Shown one piece after another: positions 1 through 7,672 of a stretch of 22,877 bases of DNA. Every line of letters starts with the position of its first letter. Within the stretch, counting starts at the first letter, position 1. Source of the stretch: a bacterium (GTDB taxonomy: Bacteria > 4484-113 > JALSIF01); contig JALSIF010000104.1 in NCBI GenBank assembly GCA_026981635.1, forward strand, positions 1 through 22,877, written 5' to 3'. The position numbers and the translations under genes were made by a program. Under the pieces are notes generated by a model that was not told the DNA's origin, ran no database searches, and worked only from the letters and a program-made list of their open reading frames with translations.

Positions 1-19
1 TTCTCCCGACTGTGTCCTG

Positions 20-847
20 CTAAAGCCCCCCGGCCTGTTTGAAGCTGAGCACCAGGCTGCCGAAGATCAGGTTCCAGCCGTCGGCAACGATAAAGAGCAG
101 AAGCTTGAAGGGAAGGCTGATAAGGATTGGCGGAAGCATGAGCATCCCCATGGAGAGCAGGATTGAGGAGACCACCATGTCAATGATCAGGAAGGGGACA
201 AAGATGATAAAGCCGATCTCAAAGGCGGTCTTTAGCTCGCTGATTAGGAAGGCGGGGATGATCACGTAGGTGGGCACATCCTCCACCGTCTCCACATTCT
301 CAAGCTCTGCCATGCGCACAAACAGCTCCAGGTCCTTCTTGCGGGTCTGGGCAAGCATGAACTGGCGCAGGGGCTGCTCGCTTCGTTCAATGGCCTCGGG
401 AAGCTCAATCTCGCCGGCAAAGTAGGGCCTCAGCCCCTGCTCGTAGATCTGCTTGTTTACCGGCGCCATGATGAACAGGGTGAGGAAGAGGGCAAGCCCA
501 ATCAGCACCTGGTTGGGGGGCGACTGCTGGGTCCCCAGGGCGCTTCTCAGCAGGGAGAGGACGATGATGATGCGGGTAAAGGGGGTGACCATGATGATCA
601 GGGCGGGGGCGAGGGTGAGCAGGGTGAGCAGGATGAGGATCTGGATCAGGTTTCTCGCATCGGAAGGCTCCCCCGAGGTGGAAAGCTCAATGCGCAGGCT
701 GGGGAAGGCCCCCCCGCCCGCCTGCTGGGCATAGACCAGGCCGGCAAACACCCCGATGAGGACCACCACCAGCCCCCCCGCCGCCAGGGCGGGCAGGGCG
801 CTCCTCAGCCTCTCCTCCCACCTGTGCCTCAGGGCTAGACTTCCCAT
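20..847 (-). CDS. fliP: Flagellar type III export gate protein FliP
   Basis: FliP is an integral membrane protein of the flagellar export gate, where with FliQ and FliR it forms the channel through which rod, hook and filament subunits leave the cytoplasm. The 275-residue protein has a hydrophobic N-terminal segment (about residues 20-41), as expected for the cleaved signal of FliP, then an acidic periplasmic stretch. The family core follows: the segment around residues 66-100 with VTPFTRIIIVLSLLR, the QSPPNQVLIGLALFL segment, and the C-terminal membrane hairpin with FIIFVPFLIIDMVVSSILL. The ATG at 847 overlaps the end of fliO by 13 bases, so the two are translationally coupled. The rest of the export operon (fliQ, fliR, flhB, flhA) probably lies beyond the left edge; only 19 bases remain after the stop. 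The identification is firm from conserved motifs and the fliO neighbour. Confidence 0.96.
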   Translation of the reverse strand: MGSLALRHRWEERLRSALPALAAGGLVVVLIGVFAGLVYAQQAGGGAFPSLRIELSTSGEPSDARNLIQILILLTLLTLAPALIIMVTPFTRIIIVLSLLRSALGTQQSPPNQVLIGLALFLTLFIMAPVNKQIYEQGLRPYFAGEIELPEAIERSEQPLRQFMLAQTRKKDLELFVRMAELENVETVEDVPTYVIIPAFLISELKTAFEIGFIIFVPFLIIDMVVSSILLSMGMLMLPPILISLPFKLLLFIVADGWNLIFGSLVLSFKQAGGL

Positions 848-1899
848 TGGCTGAGCTTCTCGGAAAGCTTCTCCAGAAACCTCCTCCCCGCCGGGGAGAG
901 CTCCTCCCCCCGGTCTGTCCTAGCCCCACCGCCCTGCTCAAACATCACCCGGCGGGCAAAGCGCCTCGCCTCCGCCTCGGGGGTGGGCTCCCACTCGTCC
1001 CGCCGGGCAAGCTCTGCCTCCTCCCGGGCCACCCGCTCCATCTCCTCCCTGAGCTCCCGCGGCATGCGGGGAACGCTGGAGAGCAGGGTGATGGAGTCCT
1101 TGGTCACCCCCAGGATCAGGTCCTCGTCCGGCGTCCTCACCACCAGGATCTGGCGCCCCTGGCCCAGGTTTAGCGCCTCAACGATGGAGAGGCCCGCTCC
1201 GCTAAGTCCCAGCAGGCGGCCCGCATTCATCCTGCGCACCAGCGAGGCAAAGATGATAAGCAGCCCCAGGATGGCCACCACCCAGCCCAGCGCCCGCCAC
1301 GGGTTCCACTGGTCCAGCGGGCTTCCCGTCTCAAGACCGACCGCCTGGTCTCTTCCGGTGCCCGGGTCAATGAAGCCGGTGCGGATGGGGGAGGTGTCCA
1401 GCTCCTCCCCTTCACCGATGCCCAGGGCGCCCGCCTCCAGGTCCTGCTCCTCGCCGGAGGTGGCCGCTGCCACATCTTCCGGCTCATCGCCGGGCTGGGA
1501 GCTCTCCTTTGCCAGCCCCTCGTCTGACGGCTTGACTTTTGGGGAGGGCTCCGCCTGGCCACCTTCAGGGCTGGCCTCGCCCTGGCTGGAGGAGCTCTGA
1601 CTGGCTACTCCAGCTTCTCCTCCTTTGCCTGATCTTTGCCGGGAGGAGGACTGCTCTTTTGGGGATGGCCGGCTGGGGGTGGCCTTTGGCTTGGCCTTGG
1701 TTCCTCCCTGGCCGGCCTTCTCCTCCCCGGGAGTCTGCTTGGCGCCGGGGTAGAGCTGCTCCCGGGAGGGGATGGGGTAGAGGATCTCCTCTTCCCCCGC
1801 TGCCCTAAGAGGGGGCTGGGGTAGGAGACCAGCAATCGGCAGAGCAAAAGCGGCAAGCAGGGCTGCTGTGGCGACTAGCTTGCTGAGAGCCCTAAGCAA
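835..1899 (-). CDS. fliO: FliO-like flagellar biosynthetic protein with long Pro/Ser/Glu-rich extension
   Basis: FliO assists assembly of the FliP ring of the flagellar export gate. This 354-residue protein is much longer than typical FliO (about 100-220 residues). It has a hydrophobic N-terminal segment (about residues 8-30, ending in an Ala-rich site) and a long low-complexity region rich in Pro, Ser, Glu, Gln and Lys (about 35-190). A single membrane segment follows (about 203-222, WVVAILGLLIIFASLVRR), then the compact FliO cytoplasmic domain with GLSIVEALNLGQGRQILVV and a charged C-terminal tail. The start is TTG at 1899, chosen because a strong GAGGAGGAAGGA Shine-Dalgarno lies just upstream and the hydrophobic segment follows directly. 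It overlaps fliP by 13 bases. The FliO call rests on the membrane segment, the short beta domain and position before fliP; FliO is poorly conserved, so confidence is slightly lower than for fliP. Confidence 0.85.
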   Translation of the reverse strand: MLRALSKLVATAALLAAFALPIAGLLPQPPLRAAGEEEILYPIPSREQLYPGAKQTPGEEKAGQGGTKAKPKATPSRPSPKEQSSSRQRSGKGGEAGVASQSSSSQGEASPEGGQAEPSPKVKPSDEGLAKESSQPGDEPEDVAAATSGEEQDLEAGALGIGEGEELDTSPIRTGFIDPGTGRDQAVGLETGSPLDQWNPWRALGWVVAILGLLIIFASLVRRMNAGRLLGLSGAGLSIVEALNLGQGRQILVVRTPDEDLILGVTKDSITLLSSVPRMPRELREEMERVAREEAELARRDEWEPTPEAEARRFARRVMFEQGGGARTDRGEELSPAGRRFLEKLSEKLSQWEV

Positions 1900-1956
1900 T
1901 CCTTCCTCCTCGGCAGAAATTCTACCCCCAACTCGCCCCCGGGGCGAAGCCCCACC

Positions 1957-2871
1957 CTAGCCAGCAGGTTGCCCGCTCACCGGAGCCCGGCGGGAGGGTT
2001 TCGCCTCCTTGCTGCTCTCCGTACCGTAGCGGCTTAGCAGGGTCTTTTCAATCTCGTCAATGATCCAGTCGGGGGTGGAGGCTCCCGCGGTAAGCCCCAC
2101 CGTCATCCCGGCACTGAGCGGAATCCCTTCCAGGTCATCCTTGGAGTGGATGAAATAGGTGTTGGGGTTTACCTGCTTTACCTTCTGGTAGAGGGTCTTG
2201 GAGTTGGAGGAGTGGGGGTCGCCGATTACCAGCATCACGTCACAGCGCGGTGCGATGGCCATGCTGGTCTGCTGGTTGAGACCGGTGTGGGGGCAGATGG
2301 TGTCGGCGGTCATCACCCTCTCAAATCGCTCCTTGAGCTTCTCGGTAAGCTCCCTCACCCGCGAGGGGTCAAAGGTGGTCTGACTTACCACCCCGATGGT
2401 GCGGGCGGGGGGAAGCCCCGCTATGTCGCTCTCGTCCTCCACCACATAGCAGCGCTCAATCCAGCTTGAGTTTCCCCTCACCTCGGGGTGGGCCTTCTTG
2501 CCAATCAGCACCACATACTCCGCCCCCTCTTCCAGGAGCTGGTTGCCCCTGATGCGCACCTTGGTGACGATGGGGCACACCAGGTCAATGATCTCGTTGC
2601 CCTTCTCCACCAGCTTCTCGTAGACCTCCCGGGTCTCTCCGTGGGTACGGATGATTACCCGGGCCCTCTCGGGGATGTACTGGTAGTCGTTTCGCTCAAT
2701 GCCGAACGACTTCACCCGCTCCACCACGCTCTTGTTGTGGACGATGTCACCGATGAGCACGGTGGGCTTGCCGTCGGCTCCATTTCTTTGCTGGTGGAGG
2801 GCCTCAATGGCGCGATAGGCGCGCTCCACCCCGAAGCAGAACCCCATCTTGTCGGCCCGGATTACCTTCAT
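1957..2871 (-). CDS. ispH: 4-hydroxy-3-methylbut-2-enyl diphosphate reductase IspH
   Basis: IspH (LytB) is the iron-sulfur enzyme that makes isopentenyl and dimethylallyl diphosphate in the last step of the MEP isoprenoid pathway, in the cytoplasm. The 304-residue protein carries the three conserved cluster-binding cysteines: C12 in the DKMGFCFGVERA motif, C99 in LVCPIVTKV and C193 in TICPHTGLNQ. It also has substrate-site residues in DIVHN (H45), the AHPEV motif (H128, E130) and the SSNS motif near residue 225. The ATG at 2871 is preceded by GGGAGA at good spacing. The last 25 or so residues form a charged, Pro/Ser-containing tail that the fold does not need. A perfect TATAAT -10 element lies about 30 bases upstream, so the gene probably has its own promoter despite the close permease gene. 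FliO follows after 57 bases. Confidence 0.97.
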   Translation of the reverse strand: MKVIRADKMGFCFGVERAYRAIEALHQQRNGADGKPTVLIGDIVHNKSVVERVKSFGIERNDYQYIPERARVIIRTHGETREVYEKLVEKGNEIIDLVCPIVTKVRIRGNQLLEEGAEYVVLIGKKAHPEVRGNSSWIERCYVVEDESDIAGLPPARTIGVVSQTTFDPSRVRELTEKLKERFERVMTADTICPHTGLNQQTSMAIAPRCDVMLVIGDPHSSNSKTLYQKVKQVNPNTYFIHSKDDLEGIPLSAGMTVGLTAGASTPDWIIDEIEKTLLSRYGTESSKEAKPSRRAPVSGQPAG

Positions 2872-2900
2872 GCCATCTCCCGCCGAGGGCTGCTGGCGGG

Positions 2901-2906
2901 ATTATA
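2901..2906 (-). promoter_or_regulatory. Putative -10 element of ispH
   Basis: Read on the minus strand this is TATAAT within GGCTATAATCC. It would place the transcription start near 2894, giving a leader of about 20 bases that includes the ispH Shine-Dalgarno. No good -35 match is visible about 17 bases upstream, so the call rests on the perfect -10 and its position in the short gap before ispH. Confidence 0.45.
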
Positions 2907-2927
2907 GCCTCTGTGGCCTGCGCTGGG

Positions 2928-5672
2928 CTAGCCTTTCCCCTTGGCTTGGGTCTCCTTCCCGTCGGGATTGGGGGCGGGCGCCTCCTCCAGGCCGATGAGC
3001 TTGCCCCCCAGGCCGCGGGCAATGAGCATCCGGTGGCGGAACTCCGAATGGAGGGTGACCAGGCGGGAGAGGATGAAGAGGCTAGCCACATATGCACCCA
3101 GGCCAACGAAGGAGAGCATTCCCCCGTCCCCTAGCCACATGATAAGGATGCTTGCTCCCACAAAGGCTACCCAGCCGAGGTAGAGCAGCGGGGCCAGCCG
3201 CCAGTCGCTCCCCTCTGGGTCCATCTCCATCCCCTCGGGAAGCCCCACCGTAAGCGGTCCGCTTACCGTACTCTCCAGCCGGGGCTGGTCGGGAGGCTCG
3301 CGGAAGAACTGGAAGAAGGACTGCAGGTGAAAGTAGGCGCCCGCCGCCCGCCGCTTCACTACGGCCACCGGGACCGGCGACTGGCCGGCCAGCCGCTCGG
3401 CGATGGCTCCCAGCACCTGTCTCCCCAGCGGTCCGCCCGGCCCTGCCCCCACCACCATAAGGTCATACTCCTTGGCCCGGCCAAGCAGGTGGGAGACGAT
3501 GTCGCCTGCTTCCTCCACCATCAGCCTCACCTCAAAGTCGTCCAGCCTGAGGGGGGTTCCGTCGGTGGGGATGGGCTTGCCGGTGACCTCGGCCAGTGCC
3601 TCCCTCAGCCGCTCAAGCTGCCCTTCCACCACCTCCTCCTCGGTCTCTGGACTGATCAGGCGGATGATGTCAATCCGGGCCGGGTTCTCCTTCTCCCGTT
3701 CACAGATGGCAGCCGCCACCGCCAGCATCAGCTTGGCCTGCTCCGGGTGGGCGGCGGGGATCAGCACCCGCCGGATGGGGGTGCGCCCCTCCTTCAGCAC
3801 CACGAAGTTGGTGTTGGTCCGCCGAAGGATCTGGTCCAGGTTGCTCCCCATCACCCAGTTGGCTCCCCGGCTGGAGCCCCGCCAGCCGAGTACACACAGC
3901 TCTGCCCCGGTCTCCTCAATGGTGCGCTCAATGGCGATCCAGGGGTAGTGGGCAAGACGAATCAGCAGCCTGCCCTCCACCCCCTCCTGCTGGACCAGCT
4001 CCAGCAGGGGCTCAAGCTCGCGGCTTGCCTCCCGGGCCAGATCCTCACCGGCACTCAGGGGCAGGTTGGGTGGCAGGCTCACCACGTGGAGGATGAGGAC
4101 GGGGCGTCCCAGGGCACGGGCGATGCGGGCGGCACTCCTCACCCTCGCCCGGGCGGCGGGGGCGAAGGCTACCGGCACCAGCACCGGCCGCATGTCCACC
4201 CTAAGTTCAGCGGTGCGCTCCTCAAACAGCACCTGGACCGGGGTCTCTTCCAGCAGGCGGGGCCGGGAGTAGAAACGGTAGACCAGTGCGCCGGCCACTA
4301 TCCACCCCACCACCGAGATCATCACCCGAGGGCTGAAGCTGAGCATCACCGCCGCCAGCACCAGTTCGGCCAGCGCGGCGGTGGCCGGGATGAGGGGATA
4401 GAAGGGGGTCACATATCCATAGGCCAGCTTATGCCCCAGGCGCTTGCGGATGACGATGGCGGAGATGTTTACCATCATGAAGAGGAGCAGAAACATCAGG
4501 GAGGCGGCTGCTGCCACCTCCTCCAGGGGGAGGGTAAGCAGCATGCCGATGATGATCGCCCCGCTGGTGATCACCGCAAAATGGGGGATGCGGTTTGCTG
4601 GGTGGATCTCTCCCAGCTTGTCGGGCATGTAGCGGTCCCGCCCCATGGCAAAGCCGATCCGGCTGGAGGAGTAGATGGCCGCATTCAGGGCGCTCATGGT
4701 GGAGAGGAGCCCTCCCAGGATGATGAGCAACTTGCCGAAGGGCAAGACCTGCTGGGCCGCCTCGGCCAGCCCCAGCTCCTTCAGCTTGCCCAGCCACTGC
4801 CAGTTGGGCAGGTTTACCCCTTCCGGGGGTCTTATCCCCCCGATAAGGGCGATGCTCACCACCAGGTAGACCGTAATCACCACCGCCAGCGCCACCACGA
4901 TGGCCCGGGGGATGTTGCGCTTGGGGTCAATGGCCTCCTCGCTGGTCTGAACGATCACTTCTGAGCCGGTAAAAGCAATGAAGGTCAACCCCATGGCCAG
5001 AAACACTCCCAGCACACCCTCTGGAGCAAAGGGCTGAAATGGATCCAGAGGTTCTGGGCGACCCATCATGACCCAGATGCCCGCCGCAGCGAATATCAAG
5101 ATAGTTAAAACTTTGAGAGCTGAAACTATAGCTCCAATGAGACCCGTCTCTCCTACCCCACGAAGGTTTATCCACAGAAAAAGTGCAACTATTCCAACTC
5201 CAAAAACTAATTCGGGTATTCTATGGCTTAGACCAATCTGGGTAACTATCTCCTTCAGATTTAATCCTGCGAGGTGAAACAGTTCGGCGGCAAAGCTGCC
5301 AAATCCAAGGGCATAGAGGGAGCCTGCTACTGAGATGGCAAACCAGCTCATCCAGCCAGCCAGAAAGCTAAAGCCTGTAGGGAGACCTTCTTTTACGAAG
5401 ACATAGCTCCCCCCTGCTGAGGGGAGAGCACTCCCCAGCTCGGCATAAACCAAGGCTGTCAGAAGGACAATTAGGCCGTTTAGGGCAAAGGCAACGAGTA
5501 GTGCTGGTCCCGCTTTCCCGGCTGCGGATCCAATCAGGACGAAAACCCCAGCCCCGATCAGTGCTCCCACTCCGATGAGAACGATCTGCCAGAAGGGCAG
5601 CTCACGGGTAAGTTCCACCGAGACGTTGGCATCCGGGAGGCTGCCTTGCTTCGCATGGCTGAGGGTGTTCAT
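2928..5672 (-). CDS. APC-superfamily amino acid permease fused to two UspA domains
   Basis: This is a cytoplasmic-membrane transporter of the amino acid-polyamine-organocation superfamily with a large regulatory tail. Residues about 25-470 form the permease, opening with GVGALIGAGVFVLIGSAAG, the glycine-rich first helix typical of APC transporters, followed by about 11 more hydrophobic segments. Two universal stress protein domains follow (about 490-625 and 630-775). Each ends in the nucleotide-loop pattern: GWRGSSRGANWVMGSN in the first and VVGAGPGGPLG...SPVPVAVVK in the second. A second membrane pair (about 829-867) and a charged tail complete 914 residues; APC plus Usp proteins are usually about 600-800. 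The substrate cannot be read from sequence. No Shine-Dalgarno precedes the ATG. The first 210 codons are markedly richer in A+T than the rest of the gene, which suggests a mosaic origin. Confidence 0.9.
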   Translation of the reverse strand: MNTLSHAKQGSLPDANVSVELTRELPFWQIVLIGVGALIGAGVFVLIGSAAGKAGPALLVAFALNGLIVLLTALVYAELGSALPSAGGSYVFVKEGLPTGFSFLAGWMSWFAISVAGSLYALGFGSFAAELFHLAGLNLKEIVTQIGLSHRIPELVFGVGIVALFLWINLRGVGETGLIGAIVSALKVLTILIFAAAGIWVMMGRPEPLDPFQPFAPEGVLGVFLAMGLTFIAFTGSEVIVQTSEEAIDPKRNIPRAIVVALAVVITVYLVVSIALIGGIRPPEGVNLPNWQWLGKLKELGLAEAAQQVLPFGKLLIILGGLLSTMSALNAAIYSSSRIGFAMGRDRYMPDKLGEIHPANRIPHFAVITSGAIIIGMLLTLPLEEVAAAASLMFLLLFMMVNISAIVIRKRLGHKLAYGYVTPFYPLIPATAALAELVLAAVMLSFSPRVMISVVGWIVAGALVYRFYSRPRLLEETPVQVLFEERTAELRVDMRPVLVPVAFAPAARARVRSAARIARALGRPVLILHVVSLPPNLPLSAGEDLAREASRELEPLLELVQQEGVEGRLLIRLAHYPWIAIERTIEETGAELCVLGWRGSSRGANWVMGSNLDQILRRTNTNFVVLKEGRTPIRRVLIPAAHPEQAKLMLAVAAAICEREKENPARIDIIRLISPETEEEVVEGQLERLREALAEVTGKPIPTDGTPLRLDDFEVRLMVEEAGDIVSHLLGRAKEYDLMVVGAGPGGPLGRQVLGAIAERLAGQSPVPVAVVKRRAAGAYFHLQSFFQFFREPPDQPRLESTVSGPLTVGLPEGMEMDPEGSDWRLAPLLYLGWVAFVGASILIMWLGDGGMLSFVGLGAYVASLFILSRLVTLHSEFRHRMLIARGLGGKLIGLEEAPAPNPDGKETQAKGKG

Positions 5673-5706
5673 GGTGACTTGGAGAAGAGAGTTTATCGGC
5701 TGGCCA

Positions 5707-5724
5707 TCCGAGTTATCACTCGGA
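5707..5724 (-). repeat. Hairpin in leader of the permease gene
   Basis: A perfect 7-base-pair inverted repeat, TCCGAGT and ACTCGGA, encloses a 4-base loop (GATA on the coding strand) between the NYN gene and the permease start. No T-tract follows on either strand, so it is not a standard terminator. It may be an RNA stem in the permease leader or a DNA operator; the sequence does not decide. Confidence 0.35.
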
Positions 5725-5769
5725 AGGGGACCTTGCCCGGATGAGGAAGCGAGGAAAAATGGCTGTGGT

Positions 5770-6273
5770 TCAGGCGATGCGCTTTTCTATCCGGTCTCGC
5801 ATCTCGGCCAGGTCGTGATAGTTAAACCCGACGGCCATCCTCAGTTCCCGACTGACCATCCCCTGGGTGGAGAAGACGTGGACCACCTTGCCCCGGGTAC
5901 GCAGGATCTCCACCACACGGACAAAGTCTCCGTCTCCGGTGACCAGGTAGCACTGTTCATAGAGGGGCAGGGTGTTGAAGATGTCAATGATCATCTCCAC
6001 ATCTAGGTTGGCCCGGTAGACCACCTCGCCGGTTTCCTCGCGCACGATGCGCTTGATGGGCTTGGAGCGGATGATGTAGCCCACGTAGCTCATCGCCTCC
6101 AGGAAGCGGAAGGCGCTGTCGTCGTCCTCGTCCAGCCCCTGGTACCAGTAGGCCTCAACTAGCTCGTTCCCCTTGCCTAGCTCCTCCAGAAGGAGGCGCC
6201 CATCAATGTGGAAACCGAGCTTCTTCTGGGTGTAGTACAGATTAGACCCGTCAACGAACACCGAGGTTCGCAT
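5770..6273 (-). CDS. NYN/LabA-type PIN-fold putative ribonuclease
   Basis: This 167-residue protein belongs to the NYN (LabA/DUF88) group of PIN-like nucleases, which are predicted to cut RNA with a metal-binding acidic pocket. The expected motifs are in order: VFVDGSNLYY at the N-terminus (D8, N11), RANLDVEMIIDIF in the middle (D91, D97), and LVTGDGDFVRVVEILRTRG (D114, D116), followed by the GKVVHVFS strand and SRELR helix. The length is normal for a stand-alone NYN domain and no extra domain is visible. The ATG at 6273 follows GAAGAGGA. It lies between the M20 gene and the permease on the same strand, but a hairpin with a T-run separates it from the M20 gene, so co-transcription is uncertain. 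The cellular RNA target is unknown. Confidence 0.88.
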   Translation of the reverse strand: MRTSVFVDGSNLYYTQKKLGFHIDGRLLLEELGKGNELVEAYWYQGLDEDDDSAFRFLEAMSYVGYIIRSKPIKRIVREETGEVVYRANLDVEMIIDIFNTLPLYEQCYLVTGDGDFVRVVEILRTRGKVVHVFSTQGMVSRELRMAVGFNYHDLAEMRDRIEKRIA

Positions 6274-6306
6274 TCCTCTTCACTCTCCTCTTTTTAGGTT
6301 CTCTTC

Positions 6307-6326
6307 AAAAAGCCCCCATCGGGCTT
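6307..6326 (-). terminator. Putative intrinsic terminator after the M20 gene
   Basis: On the minus strand AAGCCC and GGGCTT form a 6-base-pair stem around a 5-base loop (GATGG) and run into a short T-run (TTTTT including two stem bases). It sits about 50 bases after the M20 stop codon and before the NYN gene. The stem is short, so termination may be partial. An ATTATA on the plus strand at 6334-6339 reads as TATAAT on the minus strand and could be a promoter for the NYN gene, with this hairpin at the transcript 5' end. Confidence 0.45.
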
Positions 6327-6378
6327 GGGGAAAATTATAACCAAGTCGCTCTCGCTCTCACTACAAGTTCCAGAGCGG

Positions 6379-7578
6379 CTAGTGTTGGTTCAGCCAGCGG
6401 CGGGTAACCTGGGAGATGAGCTCCACCCCGATGGCCAGGGCATCCTCATCAAGGTTGAACTTGGGGTGGTGGTGGGGATAGATGGCCCCCTTCTCGGGGT
6501 TGGCCATCCCGATGAAGGAGTAGCAGCCGGGGGCGATCTCCTGATAGAAGGCGTGGTCCTCTCCCCCCATGGAGGGCTCGGGCTCCACCACATTTTCCTT
6601 GCCCACGATCTCCTCGGCCACCTCCCTGACGAAGGCGGCCACCTCGGGGTCGTTGACGGTGGCGGGAATCTCCTGCAGATACTCAATCTCCGCCCTTCCC
6701 CCCAGCGCCTCGGCCACTCCGCTGACGATGGCTCTAAAGCGCTCCGGGATGAGCTTTCTGGCCTCGGGCGAGAAGGTGCGTACGGTCCCCTTTAGCTCGG
6801 CGTACTCGGGGATGATGTTGAAGGCGGTGCCTGCATTTATTGCCCCCACAGTGACCACCGCCCGGTCCAGCGGGTTCAGGTTGCGGCTGACGATGGACTG
6901 CAGGGCGCTTATCACCTGGGCAGCGATGTAGATGGGGTCCACTCCCCCGTGAGGGTAGGCGGCGTGGGTAGAGGAGCCGATGATCCTCACCGTAAAGACG
7001 TCCACCGCGGCCATGCAGGGCCCGGGTACGATGCCGATCTTGCCCACCGGAAGGGGCTGCCACACGTGGTAGCCGAAGACCACGTCCACCTTGGGCTCCT
7101 CCATCACCCCCGCCTCAATCATGTGCTTGGCGCCCAAAAAGCCCTCCTCGCCGGGCTGGAAGATGAACTTGACCACCCCCTTCTGGGGAGGGCTCTGCTT
7201 AAGCTCCCTTATGGTGCCAAGCATGATGGCCATGTGGGCGTCGTGACCGCAGGCGTGCATCCGGCCGGGGTGTTCGCTCTTGTAGTCGTGCTCGTTTTGT
7301 TCCTCCACCGGCAGGGCGTCAATGTCGGTTCTCACCATGGCACACTGGCCGGAAGCACCGGTGTCAAGCAGGCTCACCAGGCCGGTCTTGGCCACCTCCC
7401 TATACTCCATCCCCAGCCGGGAAAGCTCCTCCTCAATACGTTTCTGGGTCCACACCTCCTCAAAGCCCAGCTCGGGGTGGCGGTGAAACTCCCTTCTTAG
7501 CTCCCTCACCCAGGGGAAGCTCTCCCTCACCGAAGGGGAAAGGTTTACCTGCTCAAGCAGTGTGCCGTGCTCGCCCAT
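6379..7578 (-). CDS. M20D-family amidohydrolase (N-acyl amino acid / hippurate hydrolase type)
   Basis: This is a cytoplasmic metal-dependent hydrolase of the M20D group, whose members cleave the amide bond of N-acyl amino acids, hippurate or auxin conjugates. Family landmarks are the MHACGHDAHM metal motif (about residues 107-115, including the cysteine and the HD pair), the GEEGFLGAKHMIEAGV motif with catalytic Glu (about 142), GYHVWQ with a metal histidine, the dimerisation-domain SSTHAAYPHGGVDPI segment and the C-terminal HHHPKFNLDEDALAIG. The substrate cannot be fixed from sequence. I chose ATG at 7578, about 11 bases after GGAGG; the in-frame GTG at 7596 has its Shine-Dalgarno too close. 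A TAAAAT at 7602-7607 (minus strand) would start transcription near 7595, which also favours the ATG. The gene is divergent from marC. Confidence 0.93.
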   Translation of the reverse strand: MGEHGTLLEQVNLSPSVRESFPWVRELRREFHRHPELGFEEVWTQKRIEEELSRLGMEYREVAKTGLVSLLDTGASGQCAMVRTDIDALPVEEQNEHDYKSEHPGRMHACGHDAHMAIMLGTIRELKQSPPQKGVVKFIFQPGEEGFLGAKHMIEAGVMEEPKVDVVFGYHVWQPLPVGKIGIVPGPCMAAVDVFTVRIIGSSTHAAYPHGGVDPIYIAAQVISALQSIVSRNLNPLDRAVVTVGAINAGTAFNIIPEYAELKGTVRTFSPEARKLIPERFRAIVSGVAEALGGRAEIEYLQEIPATVNDPEVAAFVREVAEEIVGKENVVEPEPSMGGEDHAFYQEIAPGCYSFIGMANPEKGAIYPHHHPKFNLDEDALAIGVELISQVTRRWLNQH

Positions 7579-7637
7579 CTTGGTGCCAACCTCCACGCTC
7601 CATTTTAGGCCCTCTCCTTCCCCCCTCTGTGCCGAGG

Positions 7638-7666
7638 TTGACAGGCTTGGCGATTTGTCCTAGATT
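7638..7666 (+). promoter_or_regulatory. Sigma70-type promoter driving the marC leader
   Basis: A perfect -35 TTGACA (7638-7643) is separated by exactly 17 bases from TAGATT (7661-7666), which matches the -10 consensus at four of six positions including the key first A and last T. The predicted start of transcription is near 7673. It faces away from the M20 gene, and its only downstream gene is marC, reached after a leader of about 190 bases. Confidence 0.7.
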
Positions 7667-7672
7667 AGCCGC

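Noticed and set aside
1941-1953. GGGGC-GAA-GCCCC hairpin between ispH and fliO as a terminator
   Set aside because: Only five base pairs, no T-run, and the surrounding C/G runs make it likely to be chance.
3327-4964. 545-codon plus-strand frame opposite the permease
   Set aside because: It is rich in Gly, His, Gln and Pro, as expected for the complement of a GC-rich membrane-protein gene, and has no ribosome site or domain.
5693-5700. Perfect sigma28-like -10 (GCCGATAA on the minus strand) before the permease
   Set aside because: No -35 at the right distance and no flagellar gene downstream. About one chance match of this 8-mer is expected in the window on both strands.
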